A stretch of DNA of 64,000 nt from Diphasiastrum complanatum. Its lineage: Eukaryota; Streptophyta; Lycopodiopsida; Lycopodiales; Lycopodiaceae. The position numbers were made by a program, and so were the translations under genes. Below, one piece after another: positions 45,031 to 56,108 of this stretch. The notes below the pieces were generated by a model, which had not been told where the DNA came from, did not search any database, and was given only the letters and a program-made list of their open reading frames with translations. Position 1 is the stretch's first letter. Every line of letters starts with the position of its first letter. The stretch is taken from positions 12,776,476 through 12,840,475 of the forward strand of contig CM055092.1 of NCBI GenBank assembly GCA_029204225.1, given 5' to 3'.

Positions 45031-46020
45031 ATTTTAGGACTTGAATTATGCAATTTTGAAATTTTTCATGATAAAATCAGACTGAAATGACTGATTATTA
45101 TACATTATTGTATGTATTGTATTTACAGTTTGGGCATCTGGCCTGCCCAATAATGGCCAAAGTAGAATTTTAAATTTTTGTGAATATTTTTCCAGTAGAT
45201 TAGAAGCATGTAAATAACACTATCAATGTACTTGTGACATTCTGTTAATAGAAGACCACAGTGCGTTTTGATCCCACCTGCCAACTAGGGAAATCTCAGT
45301 CATGGAACATAGCATCGACAACAACATCACTATCGAACAATTCAAATACATCGACAATGAGAATAAAACCAGTAATATGAGTAGAACCATCAACAAGGTG
45401 CTTCAAGCAGGTTATTTTCTACCAAAATTAGTCACCAACACCGTACTCACATAGGAAATTTGGACAGTGACCATCAAAAATATCATCTCCATCAATAACA
45501 CTTGGATTTGAGGTTCTCCCTAGAAGTCAAGCAAAATCCCAGTTCTCAAAGCCAAAAATACTGAGTTTTATAGGGTTAAAAAAATTATGCTCGATAATTA
45601 TGGGGAAAAGGGCTAATTTGAAGAGGAACCGGTCTATGTAATAAATCTATGAAAATGTTGAGGAGTTACTAGGTGTGTCAAAAACGGCTACCACCTTTCA
45701 CAAGCCTGTGAAGTGCGTTGAAAATGAAAAGACACAGGGAACTTTGCAAGGATCATGATGACATCACACATATTCCACGGACAGGATAAGAACAAGGCCC
45801 ATAGGAAAAAAATAGACCAGACGATGAGAATGTCATTAAGCACTAGGGAAAATAGAGACAGATGTTGTTGGGGAAAATAATCTTAAAGGAATCCGACATA
45901 TTCCTAGGTCAAAGGTGCCTTTATTCACTTTTGGATACTCCACGTGTAAAAAAAGGTGCAAAATATTCCGACAATAAATAGTTCCTAACAAACTTCGGAC
46001 AATGTGGCGAAAGGTTCCTG
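45031..46020. other. Unassigned DNA between gypsy F and gypsy H
   Basis: One plus-strand frame from 45,302 (MEHSIDNNITIEQFKYIDNE, later KNTEFYRVKKIMLDNYGEK) is interrupted by four stops and may be an upstream part of H, but I cannot name it. The rest shows nothing I recognise; no LTR ends were found. Confidence 0.3.
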
Positions 46021-47480
46021 ACAAATGAAGAAAAAGATTCTACTGTACTGATTGAACTTGCACCTGGAAGATTTGTGCATGTTTCAAAGTCACTTGGAGA
46101 ATCGGAGTTAGCGGAATTCACTGAACTATTGAAGGAGTATCAAGACATTTTTGTCTAGTCCCTCGACGATTTGAAGGGTATACCTGTAGAATTCGGAGAG
46201 CACTGTATTGATCTTAAGGAAGATGTTGTACCTGTTCGACAGAGACAGTATTGTCTCAATCCTAAGTACTCTCTCATGGTCAAGGACGAACTTAACAAGC
46301 ACCTTAAGGTAGGTATAATCTATCTTGTCTTAAGTAGTGAATGGGTTTCACCCATTGTTGTCGTCCCAAAGAAGAAGACTAGAAAAATACGAATATGCCA
46401 GGATTTCCGCAAACTCAATGTTGCCCTCTGCCTTTCACTGATTCCATCCTACATCAGGTTGGTGGTCAAGAGCGTTACAGTTTCTGTGACGGCTTTTCTG
46501 GATATAATCAGGTTGGAGTGCGAAAGGAGGATCATTCAAAGACAACATTCACTACGGATTGGGGCACTTATGCCTACAACAAAATAACCTTTGGTCTTTG
46601 TAACGCTCCAGCGACTTTTCAGTGAATCATGATGTTAATTTTCGCTGCCTTCCTGAGAACTTTTCTCGAAATATTTATTGATGATTTCTGTGTATATAGT
46701 GATATAAAGACACACTTGCAGAAGCTGAAATCAACATTGCAACGGTGTCGAGATACTTGTTTATCTCTTCATCCAGAGAAATGTGTTTTTGGTATGAAAG
46801 AAGGAATATTGCTCGGACACAGAATATCTAACAGAGGAATAGAAGTTGACAAAGATAAAGTCGAGCTTATAAAGAATCTCCGGATACCAACCAATTTACG
46901 TGAACTAAGAGCTTTCTTAGGACATGTTGGCTATTACCAGAGATTTATTCAAAATCATGCTTCTATTGCTGCCTCTCTTACACATCTACTGAAGAAACAA
47001 GTGGAATACTTGTGGACAAATGAACAGTAGAAAGCATTCGAAGATCTTAAGCAAAGGTTGATCAATGCTCCTATTTTGAGACCACCCAACTGGGCTATTT
47101 TATTTCACAGTTATGTGGATGTTTCTGCATTTGCTATTGGCGTCTATCTAAGCCAGAAGGACGACTAGAAGAAGGATCATCCCATCTACTATGCGAGTCG
47201 ACAGCTCAATGCATCAGAGAAGATTTATTTGGCTACAGAAAGGGAAGCACTTGGCATGATTTTCACTATTATAAAATTTTGACATTACTTGCTGGGATAT
47301 GCATTTATTTTTCATGTGGATCATTATGCTCTTAAGTATCTTGTAAATAAACCAGATCTATCAGGACAAATTGCTCGATGGGTTCTACTTCTGTAGGAAT
47401 TCACTTATCAAGTAGAACTTCGTCAAGGAAAATATCATACGAATGCTGATTATCTATCACGACTCAGCACCGGAAAAATT
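46020..47480 (+). pseudogene. Gypsy H reverse transcriptase and RNase H
   Basis: Pre-RT region ELAPGRFVHVSKSLGESELA, then FV-stop-SLDDLKGIPVEF (normally a W at the stop), WVSPIVVVPKKKTRKIRICQ, SFCDGFSGYNQ, KTTFTTDWGTYAYNKITFGL, and the active site FLEIFIDDFCVYSD (aspartates at 46,680 and 46,683). Then GHRISNRGIEVDKDKVELIK, LRELRAFLGHVGYYQRFIQN, YYASRQLNASEKIYLATERE and RQGKYHTNADYLSRL. Stops are mainly TAG. The F-x-DD-F active site is like Athila/Tat-type gypsy RTs and unlike the YxDD of chromoviruses. Confidence 0.9.
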
Positions 47481-47540
47481 GAAGACCCTATCAATGATGA
47501 TTTTCCAGACGAACATTTATTCGAGATTTCATCTACAAAT

Positions 47541-48700
47541 TTGCTATATTCTGATATCATTACTTATCTCAAGGATCAAATATATCCGGATGGTTACGAT
47601 TTGGAGCGAAAGACAGTTTCTCAATATAAGGTAGCACCTTATACAATTATTAACAATGTTCTGTACAAACTTGGTGCTGACCATCAACTACGAAGATGTC
47701 TCAAAATTGAAGACATTAAAAAGGTCGTTAAAGCCTTACACTCAGAAGATGCTGGTGGACATTTTGCTTTCAAGAATACACTTAATAAGATATTGACTGC
47801 CAAGTACTGGTGGCCAACAATGTTCAAGGATGTGTCAAACTTTATTCATTCATGTGATCCATGCCAGAGATCTGGTGAGCCTACAAAGGCAATGAATTGG
47901 TCGTTGACACCAATCCTGCATCTTGCACCATTCGAGAAGTGGGGGATTGACTTTGTCGGTCCAATCAAACCTGTTACCCGACATACGAAATGTCGTTATA
48001 TTCTAGTTGCAATGAACTATGCTACAAAGAACGTTGTAAGCAGAGGCGACGAAACGAAACGATGCAAAATTCTCGGCGACATTCTTATTCAAATATATCA
48101 TCACCAGATATGGTTGTCCACTCGAACTAGTAAGTGACCGAGGTACACATTTTTTAAATGACACTATACGGTTGCTGACAACTTACTGATCAAACATAGA
48201 AAAACTACACCGTATAATCCAAAAGCAAACAGGTTGACAGAAAGAGCTAATGGAATTTTATGTAAGATTCTGACTAAAATTACTATTGCACATGCAACGG
48301 ATTGGGATCAAAAACTACCATCTGTTTTCTGGGCTTATCGCAACACAGAGAAAATCACGACGAAACAGACACCATATTTTCTTACGTATGGTATGTATCC
48401 TATTTTGCCAATTGAATTTGAGGTGAAAACCTTTCATATTCAAGCTCAACGAACAGATGCAGAATGTATAAACGAAAGGTTGACTAATATTGAAGAACTA
48501 GTTGAAGCTCGTGAGACTTCACAAAAACTAACAGAGGAAATCCAGGAACAAAGAAAGAAGAAGTACGACAGTCATATAAAAAAATGTGATCTTAAGGCTG
48601 ATGATTATGCACTGATATATGACAGTCGCCATCAAAAATTTGTTTCTCGTCTATGTGCTCATTTTCAAATTTTGACTGAGCAAGGGAAAATAATACTGAC
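47541..48700 (+). pseudogene. Gypsy H integrase
   Basis: The zinc site HSEDAGGHFAF...CDPCQRSG lies near 47,750-47,880, then KWGIDFVGPIKP (first D), a frame break after YATKN, LVSDRGTHFLND (second D, in another frame near 48,130-48,160), and RLTERANGILCKI (E intact, 48,234 onwards), VFWAYRNTEKITTKQTPYFL and YGMYPILPIEFE. All three catalytic residues can be found but not in one frame. Confidence 0.88.
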
Positions 48701-50035
48701 GGGAAGGATGTTGGCTCCCAAGCCAATTGATCTTTCTAGCCTCATTTTTGTGCCTATTCTGGTTACATCCGTTGCTGCACCAGCAGTCGAAGTCGCAACT
48801 ACCACTGCTATGGACATTGACGTTGCACCATTTCAGTCATATACGGTTACAGCTGGGGCAATGGATGGCACTGTTGCTGCTTCTTCAAAGCTCGCATCTG
48901 CTTCCACATGTCAGAAGCAGCAGAGTGCATCCACCTCTGAGGATGACGCAACCCAGTCCGACACATCAGACAAAGGACGAACAGCTGTTGAAGGCGACAC
49001 TAGGGCACCTGTGGCAGATGAAGAAGAACCAGACGACTAGCCCCAGTGGTTTCGATCCATGACAGAGAAAGCCAAGAATCTAGTGGCTGAAGTATATGAG
49101 TTTGACAAGTACCACCGACAACTCATGATGCAGCTTATCAACTCAGAGAGAAAATCTCTAGACTCTCTGAAGGAGTCCTTCGAGAAGATCGATTCGCTCG
49201 AATCAGACAACACGAAGTTGATCGAACAAAATCGTTCTCTCAAAACACAGCTTCAGACTCTAATAAAGGAAGCTAATTCTTTGAAGCAGAAAATAAGGAG
49301 ATTGAGGCCAAGTTTGACAATTTCTAGACTCAAAACGATTCTTTGAAGTAGCAACTTTTGGCTGCGAATCAACACAATGTCGCTCTCCAGAAACATTTAC
49401 AGGAGGAGCGAATGACAAGACTAAAGGCAGAAGCTGCTCTGTCTCTAAGCACCAATGCAAGGTCACTCACAGTCGATCTCATGAAGCTGAACCAGCTCCA
49501 AGGCTAGATGCTCAAAAAATTTTGAGTCGAGTTCTTACAACTGCTCGAGGATGCGAAGGCTCTTGTCGAGGAAGTGTTGGCTGAGCTGAAGGAGCTCTTG
49601 AGTGATGCCACCCCATCTTGCAACGGGCCCGATGCACACAATGAATACCTTCAGGCCCTGTTTCGAATTGATGACCTCACACAGCAAATCCAAGTTGTGC
49701 CTGCCTACACCGAAGCCTCAGACCATGCAGAATTCTTTGGTTGTCGCGAAGATTGACAAGCTCTAACAGGAGCTGTCGAATCTTAAGCAACAATTGGAAG
49801 ATCAGAAGCTGGCTGTTGAGTTGCAAACTCAGGACTTGGCAACTGCATCTACACAACCAAAGCGAATGCGGCGAAATCAGTCAAAGGTATGTGCTGACAG
49901 ATTCCGTGCATTTGCTGAACGCTTCTAAAAATGGTGTCCACAAGTACAACCTCGACTGTCGGGTACTAAACTTCAGTATGGGAAAGCCACGCATTGACCC
50001 AGAGCAACTGTTGCAACAAGCTGAACAAACATGAG
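48700..50035 (+). pseudogene. Coiled-coil extension downstream of gypsy H integrase
   Basis: The integrase frame continues without a break into a low-complexity A/T/S/D-rich linker (48,760-49,038). After one TAG (49,038) it continues in the same frame into heptad-rich sequence: EVYEFDKYHRQLMMQL, KESFEKIDSLESDNTKLIEQ, NRSLKTQLQTLIKEANSLK. One missing base near 49,285 shifts the frame. It then reads QLLAANQHNVALQKHLQEER, LEDAKALVEEVLAELKELLS, and from about 49,746 LSNLKQQLEDQKLAVELQ, ending with basic PKRMRRNQSK. About 430 codons in total. Heptads of L/I/V and charged residues point to long coiled coils, and the basic end could be a nuclear signal. I know no standard gypsy domain like it. Confidence 0.65.
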
Positions 50036-50489
50036 TTTGTGCTTCATCTTCATCCTCCGTCCACCATTATTTGTAACAGTCATCTGCCCGAGTCTTTCTG
50101 TTGGCTTTATATAATTTTACTACCATTCATATCAAGACAAATCTGCTATTTCTGACAAAACTAACATACCGATTATAGCTTTCTTTCATTGCCACTCAGT
50201 AGCACCAAGCAAATGGTTGCATAGACACAGCGTTAAGATTTTTGTTTAGCTTTATATTGATACACGAGCCTTTGAGAGGTGTGTAGAATTTGCCTTGACA
50301 TTACTATCAGGGAACCAGTGCATTGTACATATCCTATGAATTTATCTATATGGCAAAATTTTAGAAGTCATTGGTTTTTTGCTGTGCAGTTACTTGTACT
50401 AGTATTTTGATATGTCAAATATATGAATATATATTGCACATCAATCAATAGACATAACAATGTTGTTAGCAGCAGCGGTATGCCATGCA
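50036..50489. other. Unassigned DNA between gypsy H and gypsy G
   Basis: About 450 bp, AT-rich, with no frame or clear LTR terminus. It may contain the 3' untranslated part of H. Confidence 0.3.
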
Positions 50490-51745
50490 TCTTCAAGGAA
50501 AAAGAAATGGGTATCGCCGATAGTTATAGTATCCAAGAAGAATGGCAAAATGCAGATCTGTGTGAATCTGAAGGCACTTAATGCAGTCACCAAAAAGGAC
50601 CATTTTTCTTTACCATTTACGAAAAGTGTCCGCAATAGAGTAGCTGGCAACGAAGCCTACAGTTTTCTGGATGGCTTTAGCGGCTACAACCAGATGAAAA
50701 TAGCCCCCCAGGACCAGCACAAGACAACATTTGCCACGGAATGAGAAACTTATGCTTATAAAGTGATACCATTCAGACTTTTCAATGCCCCAAGCACTTT
50801 CCAGCGAGTCATGCAGACAGCATTCAAAGATTATTTCCAAAAAATTTTGGAAATTTTCTTGGACGATATGTGCGTGCATGGACCAAATTCAGAACACTTA
50901 TCCAATTTGGAGAAGGTGCTACAAAAATGCCGCGAATATCGGATCTCCCTGAATCCAGAAAAATGTCAATTCTGGGTGACACATGGTTTGATACTCGGCC
51001 ATATAGTGTCAAGACACGGGATCGCCACAGATCTATCAAAGATCAAAATCATTATTGATCTACCACCACCGGGGACGATCCGTGAGGTCTACATTTTCAT
51101 GGGTCATGCTAACTATTATAGAATCTTCATTCTTGATTTTGTGAAATTAGCCAGACCAATTTACAAGCTCACAACGGATCCACATTGGAATGAGGAAGCT
51201 CTAAAGGCTTTCCAGAAGATTAAAAATGCATTGGTCTTAGCACCAATCTTACGACCACTCAATTGGTCCATTGAATTCCACGTGCATACGGACGCATCGA
51301 AGTATGTAGTTGGAGCAGTCTTAACCCAGCCAGGTGAACACAAAAAGGATTTTCCAATCCGATTTGCAAGCCGACAGCTTAGTGATACCGAAATGAATTA
51401 TTCAACCACACAGCGGGAAGCACTGGCAATGATCTATGCAGTTAAGAAGTTTCGACACTCTTTGATGGCCACACATTTTGCTTTTTAGATGGACCATCAA
51501 CCCTTGCTATATCTCGTTAATAAAACTTGCAACAATGGGAGAATCACCAGATGTCTCCTTTTGTTGTTGGAATTGATTTTCAAATAGTAGTTCACAAGGG
51601 AAAGGAGATTGCAATCCAACCCGACGATGAGCTGGCAGATGTTGCCTTATTTTACGTGGATACAATACCAGAATGGGCTGCCGACATTGTTGAATATCTA
51701 ATGCGGGGCCAACCAGACAAATTACTACCAAAGGTGGAACAATGA
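50490..51745 (+). pseudogene. Gypsy G reverse transcriptase and RNase H
   Basis: It starts inside RT (WVSPIVIVSKKNGKMQICVN). Further blocks are AYSFLDGFSGYNQMKIAPQD, a stop at 50,744, FRLFNAPSTFQRVM, active site ILEIFLDDMCVHG (aspartates at 50,861 and 50,864), SLNPEKCQFWVTHGLILGHI, FHVHTDASKYVVGAVLTQPG, FASRQLSDTEMNYSTTQREA, a stop at 51,488, DHQPLLYLVNKTC and PEWAADIVEYLMRGQPDKLL. FLDD is the lineage's version of the RT active site (H has FIDD). Gag and protease are absent. Confidence 0.92.
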
Positions 51746-52963
51746 AAATTGATCTTGAAGGCTAGACCTTATCAGCTAATTGCCGGCCAGTTGTACCAAA
51801 GAGGTCCAGACGAAATTCTTCGACGATGTATTCTTCCTCATGAGACCACCCAGATCATTTCGCTTTCACATTAAGGCATGGGGGGAGGTCATTTTGCATC
51901 TGACATTATAGTTCGCAAGATCCTGCAATCAGGATGTTGGTGGCCAACGATTCATTAAGACACGGAGGAATACTTGAAAAAGTGCGATGTGTGACAAAGG
52001 GCGAGGAGACCAACGAGATTGAACTATGATCTACTGCACCCAGTCTTAGCCCAAGCATCGTTTGAAAAATGGGGATTGGATTATATTGGTCCAATTCACC
52101 CTACAACAAGGAGTTCCCAGGCTCGATACATAATCGTAGCCACAGACTACCTCACCAAATGGGTCGAAGCCAAGGCAGTAAGAGTAGCTAATGCTAGGAC
52201 CACTGCCAAGTTCATTTATGAAAATATCATTGTGTGCTTCGGATGCCTGGTGAAACTAGTCAGTGATCGCGGAAGCCATTTCATCAACGAGACCATCAAG
52301 GTCCTGTTGGAGGAAATCTTCGTGATCCACAGAACCAATACGCCTTATTATCCTCGTGGTAATGGGCAAGCAGAATCATGCATAAGATCCTGTGTAGCGT
52401 GCTCATGAAAATAGTTGAAGCTAGCAGATCAGATTGGGAACACAAGTTGCATGCTGCACTGTGGGCATTCAGGACAACATATAAAGGGATCACTGATCAA
52501 ACACCCTTCCAAATGGTATATGGTCAGGATGCTGTGATGCTAGTAGAGTTTTTAGTTCCTTCATTAAGGATTGCCACCGCACAACATCTTAATGAGTCCA
52601 ATATCTACAGCTACGCCACGAAGCTCTGCATAAACTCTCTGAAACACGCTTACTAGTTGTGCATGCACTGGCAACTGAAAAGGAAAGACGCAAAGCTTGG
52701 CATGATCGCAGATTACAAAAGAAGGATCTTCATTCAGGAGATTTGGTCCTGATGTATAAAACCAAGGTGATCAAGAGGAAGTTAAAATTCACGGGCGAAG
52801 GTCCTTATAGGATCAAGAAAATTCTTAATCATGGGGCTGTGAACTTAGAACAGCTTGATGGGACGCGATTCGACACACCCGAAACGGTAGCCAGTTGCAC
52901 AAGTATTGGCCACCACAGTAAGACAGATCCAGATTGGGGGTGGCACGTTACAAAAAGCTAATA
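51746..52963 (+). pseudogene. Gypsy G integrase
   Basis: YQLIAGQLYQRGPDEILRRC, zinc site H...GGGHFAS and CDV-stop-QRA (the second cysteine of CDVCQ is a TGA), KWGLDYIGPIHP, VSDRGSHFINETI and NGQAESCI: the D-D-E triad is complete. C-terminal part at 52,659-52,961: KKDLHSGDLVLMYKTKVIKR, INLEQ-like NLEQLDGTRFDTPE, ending WGWHVTKS and TAA. Four stops or frame changes. It is very close to gypsy F. Confidence 0.92.
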
Positions 52964-53694
52964 TGCTCAGCCATCACCGCTAGATCTAAGGAGATCAAGC
53001 CAAATCAAACTAAATCCATCATGATTCAACCAGATCGGGCAAGATCGGAGAAATCCATCAGAATCCAAGGAGGATTCAGATCCTGATAGGGTAAAAAGAG
53101 AAACAGATCATCAGATTACTGATGGATCTACTACCAAGAATCCATCAGAACTTTTAGAGCACTACCAACACTCAGATCAAGCCTGGATGAAGCTGATTAC
53201 CAGTGTACAAAAGTTAAAATAAAAAAATCTCGAGATCTCGTCAAAAAACACTCTGAAAGAGCACTTTTTTCATGATTTTTTGAGATACCCTGGGAGATAG
53301 CTCTTGAAAATGGGACAGTCACCAGTTCTGACCTAGATGCATCCATGAAAATCTCTACGAGAGTTTCTAATGGAGGAATCATCAATTATTTAGTGGATGC
53401 AAGAGTTCCTAGAAGCAAAATTTTCAGAGCAGTGAAATTAGCCTGCCTACATGGTCTGATCTTGAAAATTCAATCACAGGAACAAGTTGTGCAAGAGATC
53501 ACTTCCTGCGAGAGTTGAACCCTCGCAGACAGCCTGAACCCTCGCAGAACCTTCGCATAGCAGTCAAATCACCTTCTGAACTCTCGTAGACTTCCTTGAG
53601 GTCTTAGACTTTTGTGAAGAAGGTGCCTGCCAAAATTTGGGTGGAACTGAGCAAGGGAAAGTGAATTTCACCTAATATGCACTCAAAATTCCGC
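52964..53694 (+). other. Gypsy G region between integrase and internal promoter
   Basis: Non-coding. 53,500-53,590 carries repeats of the type [GC]AACCCTCGCAGA and GAACCTTCGCA, matching the GAACCTTCGCC repeats upstream of the internal promoter in gypsy F and the CTCGCA repeats in the leader of gypsy I. Short agatcc/gatcag phrases fill 52,980-53,180. Confidence 0.55.
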
Positions 53695-53704
53695 TATATA
53701 AGGG
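53695..53704 (+). promoter_or_regulatory. Internal TATA box of gypsy G
   Basis: TATATAAGGG, followed by TCATTTTTCACC and TAGCGAAGCTCT (53,733-53,744) and a pyrimidine-rich leader of about 200 bp up to ATG at 53,964. Gypsy F has the same series of elements. Position and order fit a promoter for the accessory ORF. Confidence 0.65.
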
Positions 53705-53963
53705 CTGAAATCGAGTCATTTTTCACCTTTGGTAGCGAAGCTCTGCCGAAATTTCCACTGAAAATATCAAGTTCTCTGTTTTCAACCAAACTTCTTACCA
53801 ACTGTCATCTGCTCATATTAAACACCGATCTGCTCTCTGAACTACAATCATTGTCATCCAACACTCATTACTCTCAGTTTTCTACTGTTTCCACATCCTT
53901 TTCTATTTTCCACCGTTTTTTCTACTTTTTTGACTTTTTCGACCACTAATTATCATTGCTAAC

Positions 53964-55362
53964 ATGGCCTCCTCATTCTCTGAAGATATGGCGCCAAACA
54001 TGTGATCCAGCGTGACATCCCCAAGGCCACGCAGATTTGGCCTCTACCCTCTAACACTCTGATCCAACCATGGCTGCAGACAGCTGGCTCCCTCCTTGAA
54101 GCAATGGATTTTTACTTAGCGCTCTTCCATTCTGAGATTAACATGGGCCTCGCCCTTCACGCTTACACCACCTGGGACGAGGACAAGGCTCGTTTCCACT
54201 TCATGTACCAAGGTACCACATACAAGGTCAGGATTAACGCCGACTCGATGATCACCATTGGCATTATGTCCGGTGATCGTCAACCCATCTCCCATCGCTA
54301 CGCCAAAGCTCTGATCAAACCATTCATCACCCAAACCACACCAAAAATCTCCATCCAGACTAACAATGGTTACCTGATAGAAGCTATCATGGAACCCATC
54401 AATCAAGCGGCTGCGCATCTGTTGAATAACTTTCTGGTTAGAGCCAAGGCGCAACCACCAGCCAGGGCCAAGCAACATCATCCCGAGAGTCACGAACGAT
54501 ATCTGCTAGTCGGGCCTTCCGAAGACCGAAGTCCATGGAGGAGAACATCAATGAATTTTTATCCAAATATCCCCACGAGTCATCAAGAGGCGGTTGGCAG
54601 ATATCATTCTCAACTCAGACCATCAAGGGAAAAGAACTGCAAGCCTTACCCGCTCTCCAACCACAACCGGAGTGGCGACATCAATTATTTGAGAGAGATC
54701 CTGCGGCAATCAGGGCTTACGTGACGAGTCTGTAACAGTTACGGGTGAACGCGCATTTCCTGCCATGTCCAAGAAGATCCAAATGGGCGGAATGCGACAC
54801 TCCTCTGGACCAGATCACACTCAACAATTTCAACTGGCCAATCATCAAATCCGAATATGGGTGGACAACGGATGTAGACACTAGAAGGGCTCTCTCTGCA
54901 TTCGCCAGTCACTACATCAATTGTCCCGATCCCACAGTCCGCGCGGCAGCCACTTACGCCCGAGACTTAGAATATTTAATGGGCATTGAAACAAAATGGG
55001 ATGATTTCCTTCCCTCCATATTTTTTGATCCAAATAAGGCACTCGCTTCTGACAAAGTCAAAGACCAGCTGCCAGTCGCTCGCGTATATTACCGAGCTGC
55101 ATTCCTTGGAGATCCCTGGACGAAACGATTCCAAGCATGGGTGGATCAGGAATGGCTGACAGGCATCCACAAGTCCTTCCACACGCCAAAGGACTCAAAG
55201 AAATTGGACCGTCTCAACTTCATGGAAGATGTTACGGGCTATCTCATCCACAGAGGCGGTCCAAGAGAACGCTATACTAAACCGGCCGAGTGCCGAGGGA
55301 CCGACACTACTTCAGGCCGTGGGTCCTGTTGGGGGTATTTCCAACAAAGTGTAAATAAATAA
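53964..55362 (+). pseudogene. Accessory protein gene downstream of pol in gypsy G (unknown function)
   Basis: Likely start ATG at 53,964 (MASSFSEDMAPN, context taacATGgcc). A small frame change near 53,990 leads into the frame from 54,002 (VIQRDIPKATQIWPLPSN, AMDFYLALFHSEINMGLALH, AYTTWDEDKARFHFMYQGTT). Near 54,530 a second frame change leads to MEENINEFLSKYPHESSRGG, and a TAA at 54,733 interrupts before VNAHFLPCPRRSKWAECDTP, then RALSAFASHYINCPDPTVRA and RFQAWVDQEWLTGIHKSFH. About 460 codons in all. No retroviral enzyme, signal peptide or membrane segment is visible. The last 30 codons (from about 55,280) may be LTR or other sequence. Accessory ORFs after pol are known in Tat and Athila gypsy clades; homology to those is not shown here. 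Confidence 0.6.
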
Positions 55363-56108
55363 AATCCTCCAATAAAATGTGTTGCGAGGGCATGGCATCC
55401 TGCTTGTATAAGCCCATGGCCCAATGAGCACGCAATTGGAGTTGTAAATAAAATAAACTTGACTTGGGCCTTGTAATTAAAATAAAACTAGAGGCCCAAT
55501 GTCATTTTTAAGCTTAGAGATCACTTTTTAGAGTTGGGTCCAAATTGGGACTCACATGAATCTTGTGATTTCTAATGTACTTTTTGTGGACCCTTGGATC
55601 AAGTTGGGTCCAAGATGAATGGATAGGATCATTGTGAATATTAACCAATAAGATTGAGGGGCAAGGGCCTTCCCCATTTTATAAAAAGTCACCATTTGTA
55701 CACTAATTCCATGCTTAATGAGAAGGAGGAAACTCTACCATTTTTGGAAGAGAAGCATCCTCATTTGCTATTCCCTACTTGCTATTGCTCTTGATTGTGT
55801 TTTCAATTGCTTTCTATTTCCATGTTTATTGTTTGTCATAGTGAATGTTTTTCCATTAGCAAGCATAAGGATCATTTGAGCTAACCTCCACCCTCACTCT
55901 CTATCTCTCTCTTTCTCTTCCCTTCTCAATCTCTTCTTCTCCATTCCTTCTCTTCAACCAAAACTATGATGAATGTTAGTGTAGAGGAGTAGAGTTAAAG
56001 AGGAGTAGTATAGTGGTGAGTAGAGTTAAGGGAGAAAGTAGGAAATTAACTAAAAGTAGCATCTATGCATAGTTAGGCACCTATCCAGTGATCTAACCTT
56101 TGTTGACA
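55327..56108 (+). repeat. LTR-like sequence after gypsy G
   Basis: Starts TGTTGGGGGTATTTCC and can be closed at GTTGACA. It has a CCAAT motif near 55,644, a TATA box (ttttataaaaag, 55,677-55,688) and a pyrimidine-rich downstream stretch, as in a U3-R-U5 unit. There is no purine tract before it, no exact target duplication (ggtcc before, ggtgg after), and no second copy in the window. It could be a solo LTR inside or after G. Confidence 0.35.

Noticed and set aside
55327-56108. Firm assignment as gypsy G's own 3' LTR
   Set aside because: No purine tract precedes it and no 5' partner or exact target duplication was found, so it is listed only as LTR-like.
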